Below, one piece after another: positions 7,181-15,500 of a stretch of 29,991 nucleotides of DNA; the first letter of the stretch is position 1, and each line of letters begins with the position of its first letter. The notes beneath the pieces were generated by a model, which was not told where the DNA came from, ran no database searches, and saw only the letters and a program-made list of their open reading frames with translations. Location of the stretch: the NCBI GenBank assembly GCA_016293435.1, contig JAEDEG010000028.1, forward strand, positions 1 to 29,991. The letters are read 5' to 3'. This DNA comes from Clostridia bacterium (GTDB lineage: Bacteria > Bacillota > Clostridia > UMGS1810). A program made the position numbers and the translations under genes.

Positions 7181-7867
7181 ATGGATAATTTATTTAATAA
7201 TATTTTAGCAAATGTTTCAGCTGATATAACAATCGGTTCAGCAATCATAACAATGCTTGTGGCTGTAATTTTCGGTGCAGCGATAGGATTTACTTATTAC
7301 AAGACACAAGAGGAAAATTATCAACGCTCTATGGCGGTAACGCTTTTGATGCTCCCGATTATACTTTCGGTAATTATTCTATTTATAGGCAGTAACATTG
7401 CAAGAGCATTCAGCCTTGCCGGAACACTTTCTATCATCCGTTTCAGGAGTGCTCCCGGCGATCCTAAAGATATAGGCTTTATCTTCTTTGATATTGCGGC
7501 AGGTCTTGCCTGCGGTGTCGGTCTTTTCGGATACGGAGCAATATTTGTTGCAATACTTTGTATGATAATGATACTTGCAGAAAAATTCAGATTCTTTGAA
7601 AAGAAACAGGTGCAAAAGCTCCTTAAAATAACTATTCCCGAAAACCTTAATTATCAGGGTGCATTTGATGAAATCTTGAAGAAATATACAAAGAAATATT
7701 TACTTACAAAAATTAAAACAACAGATTTAGGCTCACTCTTTGAACTTAATTACAATGTTATTATGCTTCACGATGAAGATGAGCAGAAATTTATAAATGA
7801 GCTTAGGTGCAGAAACGGTAATCTCAATATTATACTTGCAGTTTCAGCACCCATAAAAATAAAATAA
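7181..7867 (+). CDS. DUF4956 membrane protein
   Basis: A 228-residue integral membrane protein with about four hydrophobic segments (roughly 17-38, 50-72, 95-112, 114-135) and a soluble C-terminal domain of about 90 residues. The segment ARAFSLAGTLSIIRFRSAPG between membrane spans is the characteristic conserved stretch of the DUF4956 family. Its charged RFR is well placed for a phosphate-rich ligand. The function is not established. AAGGAGG overlaps the end of the VTC gene and the ATG follows that stop by one base, so the two are translated together and probably work together. One reading is that this protein recruits the VTC enzyme to the membrane or passes its product across. Confidence 0.85.
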   Translation: MDNLFNNILANVSADITIGSAIITMLVAVIFGAAIGFTYYKTQEENYQRSMAVTLLMLPIILSVIILFIGSNIARAFSLAGTLSIIRFRSAPGDPKDIGFIFFDIAAGLACGVGLFGYGAIFVAILCMIMILAEKFRFFEKKQVQKLLKITIPENLNYQGAFDEILKKYTKKYLLTKIKTTDLGSLFELNYNVIMLHDEDEQKFINELRCRNGNLNIILAVSAPIKIK

Positions 7868-7881
7868 AGAGGTGAATCACT

Positions 7882-10176
7882 ATGAAAAAAATATTATCAG
7901 TTATTTTAGGTTTAAGTCTTGCGGTTAGTACGCTTATAGGTGTAACAAACGTATCCGCTGATGAAATTACTGTGGAGCTTGATGGAAAGCCCATTGAATT
8001 TGATGTAAAGCCCGAAATTATTGATGGTCGTACAATGGTTCCTTTAAGAAAAATTTTTGAAGAAATCGGTGCTTTGGTAAAGTGGGATAGCGACACGCAA
8101 ACAGTTTTGGCACGAAAGAATTCAAAAACAATAACTCTTAACGTTGGTTCAAACGAACTATCTATTGATAAAGGAGATACCGATGAAGAAGGTAATCCAA
8201 TATATGAAACAGTTACATTAGAAGTCCCGGCACAAATTGTTTCTGGCAGAACATTAGTACCTGCCCGTGCTATATCTGAAAGCTTTGGTCTTGATGTAGA
8301 TTGGGATGAAGATAATAGAAAAGTAACAATCACATCCGAAGATGACGAAGATGATTCTTGGAAGGAAAACATCGGCTCAATCAATCTCTCTGACTTAACT
8401 TATGAGGGTGAAGGGATTGAGATTACCGAAACCCAAATTAAAATCACACAGGGCGGTGATTTTGCCGTAAGCGGAACACTTTCTGATGGAAATATCACAA
8501 TTTCTACAAAAGAAAAGGTTAAAATCAGATTAAGCGGAGCTAAAATTACATCAAGCAGCAATCCGTGTATTTTTGTAGAAGAGGCAGATAAAGCATATAT
8601 TACTTTAACAGACGGAACCGAAAATCACCTTATTGCCGAAAACAGCGAAGATGGTGCAATCTATTCAAAAGAAAACCTTGAAATCAAAGGTGACGGAAGT
8701 CTTGATATTGAATCTATGGCAGGACACGGAATAAAGGCATCGGATAATTTAAATATTGAAAATGGCATTATTACCATCAATGCCACCTCCGACGGTATTC
8801 ATATAAATGATACCTTTAATATGGCAGGCGGAACAGTTAATATAACTTCTGTAAACGATGGAATCGACTGCGAATCTATTGTTAATATTTCAGGCGGAAG
8901 CATCAATATTGAAACTAATGGTACTCCGATTGAAACCACACAAGTTACGGCAGAAACTACACAGGAAACCCCACACAGAGGTATGTGGGAAATGGATGAA
9001 GCGGATGTAGAGTTTGAAAAATCAACTAAGGGTATCAATGCCGAATGGATGATGGTTATATCAGGCGGAGAAATAAATGTAAATTCTGCATCTCATGCTA
9101 TTCATTGTCAGGATGAAATCGAAATAACAGGCGGTAAATTCACATTAAGTTCAAAATATGACAAAGGTATATCTGCTCACGGCAATCTTACCATAAGTGG
9201 GGCTGATACAGTTATTGATGTTGCAAAATCTACCGAAGGTATCGAAAGTAAAAATGTCATGACAATAAATGACGGAGTTATATCGGTAGTATCCACAGAT
9301 GATGCTCTTAACGCAACCGGTGGTAATTCGGGAATGATGCAAGGCGGAGGAATGAGAGAAAATATGGGCGAAATGCAGCGCCCTGAAAACGCTACCGATG
9401 CAAATGGCACACAAATGCCCATGGGCAACAAAGGTAATCGTGGAAATCGTCAAATGCAGATGCAAGGCGGTGAGATGCCTGAAGGTGCCAACATCCCAAT
9501 GAACGGAGAAATTCCTCCTATGCCCCAAAACGGAGAGTTCCCGATGCGTGGCGAAAGACCTGCAGAGCCGTCCGGACAAACGCCTGACGAAACAATGATG
9601 CAAAGACCTCAAATGGATGGCAATATGGGAATGTACGGTGGAAATATGGGCGGTATGGGCAGAAATATGAAAAACTGTCTTATTATCAATGGCGGATATC
9701 TTGAACTCTGTGGCGGAGATGACTGTGTTGATGCTAACGGGAATATGATTATTAATGGTGGAACAATAAAAGCAACCAATCCGACAGGCTCATTCACAGG
9801 AAACAATGGTGTTCTTGATGCTGACGGGCAGACAACAATAGGCGAAAATGCAAATATTATCCTTGCATCAGGCAGCGGAAACGAAAGAAATCTCAAGCTT
9901 ACGCAAAATACTATTATAGTTTATTGTGAAAATCAACATACGGCAAAAGAACAAATTATAGTTTCAGACGATGATGGAAATGTTGTATATGAATATGCAC
10001 CCGAAGGTAATTTCAAGGCTGCTTTAATTGCATCAAATAATATAAAAACAGGAGAAAACTATACAATAAAAATCGGTGACGAAACTTTTGAAACTGAAAT
10101 TACAGGTCAAAGCACTGTCATCGGAACACAGACAAATGTCGGTATGAGCTTCGGCAGAGGTCAGAGAATACAGTAA
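7882..10176 (+). CDS. Secreted protein with Cu-amine-oxidase-N-like and DUF4353 domains, Met-rich linker
   Basis: A 764-residue exported protein. Residues 1-27 are a signal peptide (KK, hydrophobic core, cut near VSADE). Residues 28-155 form a copper-amine-oxidase N-terminal-like domain in two halves (DGRTMVPLRKIFEEIG and SGRTLVPARAISESFG), usually a wall-associated module with no oxidase activity. Residues from about 165 are a DUF4353-type carbohydrate-binding-like region. It is built from beta-helix-like repeats such as GGTVNITSVNDGIDC, and is split by a linker at 485-596 with 21 Met in 112 residues plus many Gly, Gln, Pro and Asn; DUF4353 repeats resume after it. GAGGTG precedes the ATG, 14 bp after the DUF4956 gene. 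It is probably the surface effector or target of the cassette; Met-rich metal binding is speculation. Confidence 0.8.
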   Translation: MKKILSVILGLSLAVSTLIGVTNVSADEITVELDGKPIEFDVKPEIIDGRTMVPLRKIFEEIGALVKWDSDTQTVLARKNSKTITLNVGSNELSIDKGDTDEEGNPIYETVTLEVPAQIVSGRTLVPARAISESFGLDVDWDEDNRKVTITSEDDEDDSWKENIGSINLSDLTYEGEGIEITETQIKITQGGDFAVSGTLSDGNITISTKEKVKIRLSGAKITSSSNPCIFVEEADKAYITLTDGTENHLIAENSEDGAIYSKENLEIKGDGSLDIESMAGHGIKASDNLNIENGIITINATSDGIHINDTFNMAGGTVNITSVNDGIDCESIVNISGGSINIETNGTPIETTQVTAETTQETPHRGMWEMDEADVEFEKSTKGINAEWMMVISGGEINVNSASHAIHCQDEIEITGGKFTLSSKYDKGISAHGNLTISGADTVIDVAKSTEGIESKNVMTINDGVISVVSTDDALNATGGNSGMMQGGGMRENMGEMQRPENATDANGTQMPMGNKGNRGNRQMQMQGGEMPEGANIPMNGEIPPMPQNGEFPMRGERPAEPSGQTPDETMMQRPQMDGNMGMYGGNMGGMGRNMKNCLIINGGYLELCGGDDCVDANGNMIINGGTIKATNPTGSFTGNNGVLDADGQTTIGENANIILASGSGNERNLKLTQNTIIVYCENQHTAKEQIIVSDDDGNVVYEYAPEGNFKAALIASNNIKTGENYTIKIGDETFETEITGQSTVIGTQTNVGMSFGRGQRIQ

Positions 10177-10183
10177 GTACAAA

Positions 10184-10211
10184 GACGGCTTTGCTTTTTA
10201 GTGAAGCCGTC
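10184..10211 (+). terminator. Hairpin after the DUF4353 gene, probable weak terminator
   Basis: GACGGCTT (10184-10191) pairs with AAGCCGTC (10204-10211) around a T-rich loop. Only AATTTACATTT follows, not a clean T run, so termination may be partial and allow read-through into the two-component genes. Confidence 0.5.
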
Positions 10212-10213
10212 AA

Positions 10214-10242
10214 TTTACATTTCATAAAAAATGTTGTATAAT
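10214..10242 (+). promoter_or_regulatory. Promoter of the two-component system genes
   Basis: TTTACA (10214-10219), a 17-bp spacer and TATAAT (10237-10242) make a near-consensus promoter just ahead of the response regulator. It lacks the TTAACTT repeat pair seen at the two effector promoters, which suggests basal, unregulated supply of the regulators. Its position shows that the longer upstream reading of the response regulator from 10231 cannot be the real start. Confidence 0.7.
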
Positions 10243-10263
10243 AATAGTAAGGTAGGTGATTTT

Positions 10264-10935
10264 ATGCGGCTTTTAATTACAGAGGATGAAAAACATCTTA
10301 ACAAAACACTTAATGAAAGATTAACTAAAGCAGGCTATACCGTTGACAGTTGTTTTGACGGTGAGGATGCGATTTACTATATAGAAAACACACAGTATGA
10401 CGGAATCATACTTGATGTTATGATGCCGAAAATAAACGGTTTTGAGGTTTTACGGATAATTCGTGAAAAGAAAATTCTTACACCCGTTTTGATGCTCACT
10501 GCAAAGGATTCAGATGAGGATATAATAACCGGACTTGATACCGGAGCAAATGATTATCTTACAAAACCTTTTTCGTTTGCTGTATTGTCTGCAAGAATAA
10601 GGGCGATGCTCCGTGTAAAAGAAAATGTTACCGGAAGTGTTTTGGAAATTGCAGATTTGAGCATAGATACCGCTACAAGAGTTGTAAAACGCGGAGAAAA
10701 TATTATTGAACTTTCTTCAAAGGAATATTCTGTTCTTGAATACCTTATGCGGAACAAAGGCATCGTTGTTTCAAAGGAAAAGATTGAGGAAAATATCTGG
10801 AACTATGAATACGAAGGCTCAAGCGATGTTATAAAGGTTTATATTCATCACTTACGGAAAAAGATTGATGATAACTATGATAAAAAGCTACTCCATACAT
10901 TGAAAAATGTGGGATATATCATAAAGGAAGATTAA
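10264..10935 (+). CDS. OmpR/PhoB-family response regulator
   Basis: A 223-residue regulator from ATG 10264, preceded by AAGGTAGGTG; an earlier in-frame ATG at 10231 overlaps the -10 box and is rejected. The receiver domain (1-118) has the acidic pocket E7/D8, the phospho-acceptor D51 in ILDVMMPK, T79 and K101 in TKPF. The winged-helix DNA-binding domain (about 128-223) carries the ELSSKEYSVLEYLMRN and VIKVYIHHLRKKID signatures and ends with GYIIKED. The kinase gene starts one base after its stop, so they are a pair. The tandem 11-bp-spaced repeats at 5465 and 6371 are of the type this family binds, so the natural inference is that it activates the MBL and VTC promoters. Confidence 0.94.
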   Translation: MRLLITEDEKHLNKTLNERLTKAGYTVDSCFDGEDAIYYIENTQYDGIILDVMMPKINGFEVLRIIREKKILTPVLMLTAKDSDEDIITGLDTGANDYLTKPFSFAVLSARIRAMLRVKENVTGSVLEIADLSIDTATRVVKRGENIIELSSKEYSVLEYLMRNKGIVVSKEKIEENIWNYEYEGSSDVIKVYIHHLRKKIDDNYDKKLLHTLKNVGYIIKED

Positions 10936-10936
10936 G

Positions 10937-12295
10937 ATGAAACGATTTACTTCAATAAAAACAAGAATAACGATATGGTACACAGCCTTAATGCTTGTGT
11001 TGATATCCTTTGTTTTAACTGTAGTCGGTACACTTTCTTATCAGATTTCTATAGATAACATTGAAAATGATGTAAAATTACAGGTATCAGAGGTTGCCCA
11101 AAAAGTTGGTATGAGGCATTCAAGAGAAATTTTTCATCAGGTTGACAGTAATGAAGAATTTAAAAATGTTTCTATTTATTTTGAAACCGGTGAATATGTG
11201 GTAGGACAATATTTGTATGATGTTTCATCAATTCCTTTTTCAATGGAAAAGCTACGCAGAGAAAATGTAGGTGGCGAAGAATACATTGTATATGATATTT
11301 TCAAACCCTCAAGACCGGGCGATAATCGTGGATATTGGATAAGGGGTGCGGAATCTGTAAATTATGCCAAAGTTCTTGGTAATTCTGTATTTTTTATAAT
11401 TCTCATTGTAATCCCGCTAATATTACTTTTAACTGCGCTTGGCGGATATTATATTACTAAAAAGGCATTTATGCCTGTTAATAATATTATCAAAACAGCA
11501 AATGAAATTTCTGCTCAAAGCGATATAAAGCAAAGAATAAAAATTAATCCGGATTCAAAGCAGGATGAACTTCATAATCTGGCAATTACACTTAATCATA
11601 TGCTTGATAAGATTGAAAACCTAATCAAGCAGGAAAAGCAGTTTACATCAGATGCTTCTCATGAACTCAGGACACCTATCAGTGTTATACTTGCACAAGG
11701 CGAATATCTTTTGGATATATCAAAGGATGAGAAAGAAAAAGAACTTGCACAAACAATTGTCGATAAATCAAAACAGGTTTCAAAACTTATATCAAGGCTT
11801 TTGCTCCTTGCAAGAATCGACCAGAACAGGCAGAAATTCAACAGGGAAAAGGTTGACCTTGGCGTTATTATAGATGTTGCTGTTGACAGTATGAAAAAAT
11901 TGGCCGCACAGAAAGATATTTTGATTTTCTCAAATGTACCTGAAGGCACTATTATTGATGCAGATGAATCCTTGCTCCTGTCTGCAATTACAAATCTTAT
12001 CAGCAACGGAATTAAGTACGGCAAAGAGTCAGGTCATGTATCTGTGTCAGCATCAAAGGTTGGTAACAATACAGAAATTGTTATTGCAGATAATGGTGTA
12101 GGAATATCTACAGAACATATTGATAAAATATGGACTCGTTTTTACAGAGTTGATGATGTCCGCAATGATGATTACGGCAGTAATGGCTTGGGGCTTTCAA
12201 TGGTTAAAAGCATAGTTGAGCTTCACGGTGGAACAATAACAGTTCATAGTGTGTTAGGTGAAGGCACAGAGTTTAGAATAATAATGAAAAACTAA
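10937..12295 (+). CDS. Membrane sensor histidine kinase
   Basis: A 452-residue two-pass kinase. Transmembrane segment 1 is at about 13-36 and segment 2 at about 150-172; the roughly 110 residues between them are an extracellular sensor domain with no recognised fold. A HAMP-like linker (about 173-228) follows. The phosphorylation site is H242 in SDASHELRTP. The ATPase domain has the N box (NLISNGIKYG), G1 (DNGVGIS) and G2 (GLGLSMVKS). It partners the response regulator one base upstream. The ligand is unknown; given the cassette, envelope state, phosphate or a cationic stress agent are possibilities but not visible in the sequence. No clear terminator follows directly; hairpins begin about 60 bp downstream. 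Confidence 0.94.
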   Translation: MKRFTSIKTRITIWYTALMLVLISFVLTVVGTLSYQISIDNIENDVKLQVSEVAQKVGMRHSREIFHQVDSNEEFKNVSIYFETGEYVVGQYLYDVSSIPFSMEKLRRENVGGEEYIVYDIFKPSRPGDNRGYWIRGAESVNYAKVLGNSVFFIILIVIPLILLLTALGGYYITKKAFMPVNNIIKTANEISAQSDIKQRIKINPDSKQDELHNLAITLNHMLDKIENLIKQEKQFTSDASHELRTPISVILAQGEYLLDISKDEKEKELAQTIVDKSKQVSKLISRLLLLARIDQNRQKFNREKVDLGVIIDVAVDSMKKLAAQKDILIFSNVPEGTIIDADESLLLSAITNLISNGIKYGKESGHVSVSASKVGNNTEIVIADNGVGISTEHIDKIWTRFYRVDDVRNDDYGSNGLGLSMVKSIVELHGGTITVHSVLGEGTEFRIIMKN

Positions 12296-12356
12296 TGTGA
12301 ACAGCATAAGGATAAGCCTAATAAAAAAATTCACCTTTTTAATACAATTTCAATAA

Positions 12357-12369
12357 GCGGCAAAGCCGC
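12357..12369. repeat. Small GC hairpin
   Basis: GCGGC-AAA-GCCGC forms a 5-bp stem with a 3-base loop. It is the first of four hairpins in the convergent interval between the kinase gene and the lyase gene. It has no T run. Confidence 0.4.
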
Positions 12370-12380
12370 GTCATTCAACG

Positions 12381-12412
12381 TTTTCAGTGGGAGATTGAAC
12401 TCCCACTGAAAA
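12381..12412. terminator. Strong 13-bp hairpin, probable bidirectional terminator
   Basis: TTTTCAGTGGGAG (12381-12393) pairs perfectly with CTCCCACTGAAAA (12400-12412) around a 6-base loop. The stem ends in T:A pairs, so either strand has U residues at the 3' side of its hairpin. It lies between convergent genes and could end kinase transcription. Confidence 0.5.
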
Positions 12413-12419
12413 AATTAAA

Positions 12420-12450
12420 TGTCACCCGCCGCCTATAGAGGCGGGGGACA
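12420..12450. repeat. GC-rich imperfect inverted repeat
   Basis: An outer arm TGTC/GACA and an inner arm CCCGCC (12425-12430)/GGCGGG (12440-12445) form an interrupted hairpin with a 9-base loop. It is far more GC-rich than its surroundings. It resembles short dispersed hairpin repeats of clostridial genomes, which is from general impression only. Confidence 0.5.
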
Positions 12451-12473
12451 TCTTAATTTAGTTATAATTCCAT

Positions 12474-12502
12474 AAAAGAGATGCCAACCTGACATCTCTT
12501 TT
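12474..12502 (-). terminator. Terminator of the distal heparinase-type gene
   Basis: AAAAGAGATG (12474-12483) and CATCTCTTTT (12493-12502) form a perfect 10-bp stem with a 9-base loop. On the minus strand the 3' arm ends in TTTT. It lies 7 bp after the stop of the lyase gene and would also work on the plus strand. Confidence 0.8.
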
Positions 12503-12508
12503 AATTTA

Positions 12509-15500
12509 CTATTCGATAATATCACATACTCCTGCACATAACGGGGTAATATTATTGTCTTTCCAAACAAATGCTTTGTATGATGTTATTTCGTCTCGTA
12601 TATCCGAGATATTCTCAGATATTGTGACGGAGCCATATCCTGCAAGTGAACTGTGTGCTATAGCATTTGAAACAGTGTCACAAGCAACAAACACAAGTTT
12701 ATTTTTGTGGTTATACAGTGCAATATAACATCTTATGTTACCTGCATCTGCATCATCAACGCATTTGCAGTTAAATGTTGCACTGAGATTATCAGGAGAA
12801 ATATTCACCGCAAGATTTATCGGAATAAACCTCGGATTTGATGTGCCGCCTTTGATATAATCAATCGACACCACATCACCAATACTGCCCGAATCACAAA
12901 ATACACCCGCATATACAAAATTGGTGCACTCGGGAGTTTTGGTAAATGCATCAGCAAGTACAAGCTTGTCGTCGAGCCACAAAGAATAGGTTTTTGTATC
13001 GGTGTTGAGATGAATATAAAATTCTTTTTGGAGCTCAGGTATATCACATATATATTTCCATTCGGTACATTCCGATTCTTCGTCACTTGCTCTGTACATT
13101 CCGTAAAGCTTTGAGTCGCTGCCCCATTTGAGGTACACAGTGTTAGCGGGCAAAAAGCGAATTTCACATTCAGCCGTTGCTCTGTTTTTCTTTATTTTAA
13201 GGCTTGCAAATGTGTTGCCTGTTACGCCCCATGCACCATCAATATAGTGACAGTTGGCAATTCTTCCTGAATCGGAGGTTCTTGTAAGATGAAGATATGA
13301 GTCTGATTCGGAAAGAGTGCCTGCATCTGTTGTCTGAATTTCGTAACCGGTTGTATTGAGCTTGCCGTCGTTATAATCTTCATCACGGTGAGGAAGTGAG
13401 CGAAGCGGCGAAGATTTTTCTATATTGTGTTTTTCAAAGCTATTTGTAAAGCTTACGGAATTATCATATGAATCTGTCACACCGGGTATTGAAAATGCCA
13501 TTTGTGCATCTGATTCGGTTACTGCATATACATTAGTTCCGCTAACAGTAAGTGATACACTGTCAACTTTTTTGTTTGCATCCACAAGCTTTGTGCCATT
13601 TTTAGAAACAAATGTGCCGCCTTTTAAGATAATCATATCTATTTTGCCGTTTGCATCGGTATTCACAAATGCAAGCTCAGCATCTGTCTGAAATTCACCA
13701 AAGGAGCGAACTGAAGGAGTGTTTTCGTAGGATAAATAATAATATCCGGTATTTGTTTTTCCATCAGCTACGCTTGTGTATTTGAGAGCGGTGGCAGTGG
13801 TGGTTGCCACATCAAGTGAAATACGCTCTGTGGTAAGAGTTGCGTTTGCATCATTTTTGCTCGGCATAATAACTGTGTCAAAGGTCGTGTTGCCTTTTTG
13901 TTTTTTGTAAAAATAGCCGTGCTTTATCTTGGAAATTTGATTGTAGCTATAGTCAAACCAACCATCACCGGTTGCGGTTGAAGCGTCGGTATCGACAGAA
14001 GCTACGAGTACATTTGCGCCCGATGCAAAGTTTGACTTGATAATGCCATCCGATGCAGAAAGATTTGCTTCGGGAAGCATATGCCAGAGCTGTTTGTATT
14101 CATGACTTGAGCTGATTATTGAGCTATATGGTTTCATAAAGTCCGACACGATAAAGCCATATGGTTTTACAAAAAGTATGCTTCTTTTATGTTCAATGGT
14201 ATTTGTGCCGGAAAATGTTGTTTTAACTCTGTTGGTCATTGCGGTCTGACTGATAAAGTCGTAATTTTTGTCGGATTTCCATTCGTGAATCGTACCCGGG
14301 TATTCATAATCACTCGGATTAAAATGACAATTAACCTGTGAGGTGCCGTCAATTTCTACAGTGTTGTGACCGATGGTTGCAACAGCATAGTTCTTTTCGT
14401 CACTGCCTCCTGTGTAACTCATTATACCTGTGTCGGTAAGGAGCGGTCTGCCGTATGCACTCACAAACACATGGTTATCATCACCATTGGAGTGCCATCC
14501 GCCTCCGCGTACATTGGTAAACATAAAGAGAGCATCTCTGTCCCACGATGAACGCATTGTGGCAGTGCGGTTATCGTAATAAACCTTTGAAGTCCAGTCG
14601 GGTTTTTTGCCTTTTTTTCCGAAAGAATCTATATACAAAAATTCTTCATCGCCGTACCATTTGTATATTTGCGGGAACATTTCAGAATATGACGGTTCTC
14701 CGAGATCCGAATCACCCCATTGAAGGCTTCTGCCGTCGGGAGTGAACATAAGGCGATTGTAGTATGCGGATTTTAACATCATTTCGTCGTTTGCTTTTCC
14801 GATGTCGCCGTTTGGCATACTTTCCTTAAACTGAATGAACTGATTCATTGCTCCGACATTGTAGCTTGAACAACCTTCAATATATGAACCGTCGGGGAAA
14901 TTGTTTTTTGTATAAAGTGAAGAAAGCTCGTTTTGTGCAGTTTCTTTCCACAGAGCACTTTCGGTAAGCTCGCTCATGGTGCCTGAATAGTTGTAGAGTC
15001 TTGTCATTTCGTTTTGAACCCAGTTTGCTTCGGAAGCACGATTGAGTGTAAACGAATGTCCCATATCATAAATATGCTTGTAGATTGCAGTAATTGCATC
15101 GGGAGTCATATATGAGCTTTTGGAAAGAGCAGGAAACGTTTCTATCCATTTCAAAAATCTCTCTGAGGTATCGAGCGTTCTCGGATATTGCCCCTGAACA
15201 TTACCCGCCTTTCCTTTGTCATTTATAAAATCGAGCATTATTGAAATAGCCGTTTTTGCGTAGAGTTCATTACCTGTTGCCACATATTCATAGGCAAGTG
15301 CCGGCCATGGGTTAAAACGGCAAAGCTGATAGAGATATTCAATATCATCACCGCCCGGGCGTTCCCAAGTTATGCCCTCAGAAAGACCGTTGTAGTTATA
15401 ATACATTCCGAGAATTGAGCTCCATGTAACCGATGTTTCACTCCACGAGGAATCAGGCTCACGCATAACGAAGATGGTTTGAGAAGTTGCACTACCTGAT

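Noticed and set aside
7830..8384. Long minus-strand open frame opposite the start of the DUF4353 protein gene
   Set aside because: It is a Ser-rich reverse reading of a real coding region with no ribosome site and no family resemblance; the plus-strand gene has a signal peptide and domains.
9151..9612. 153-codon minus-strand open frame under the Met-rich linker
   Set aside because: Met codons read in reverse give His-rich or Ala/Ser-rich strings; the frame arises from the low-complexity linker.
10231..10263. Upstream start for the response regulator
   Set aside because: The -10 box TATAAT (10237-10242) and the ribosome site lie inside this stretch, so it is not translated.
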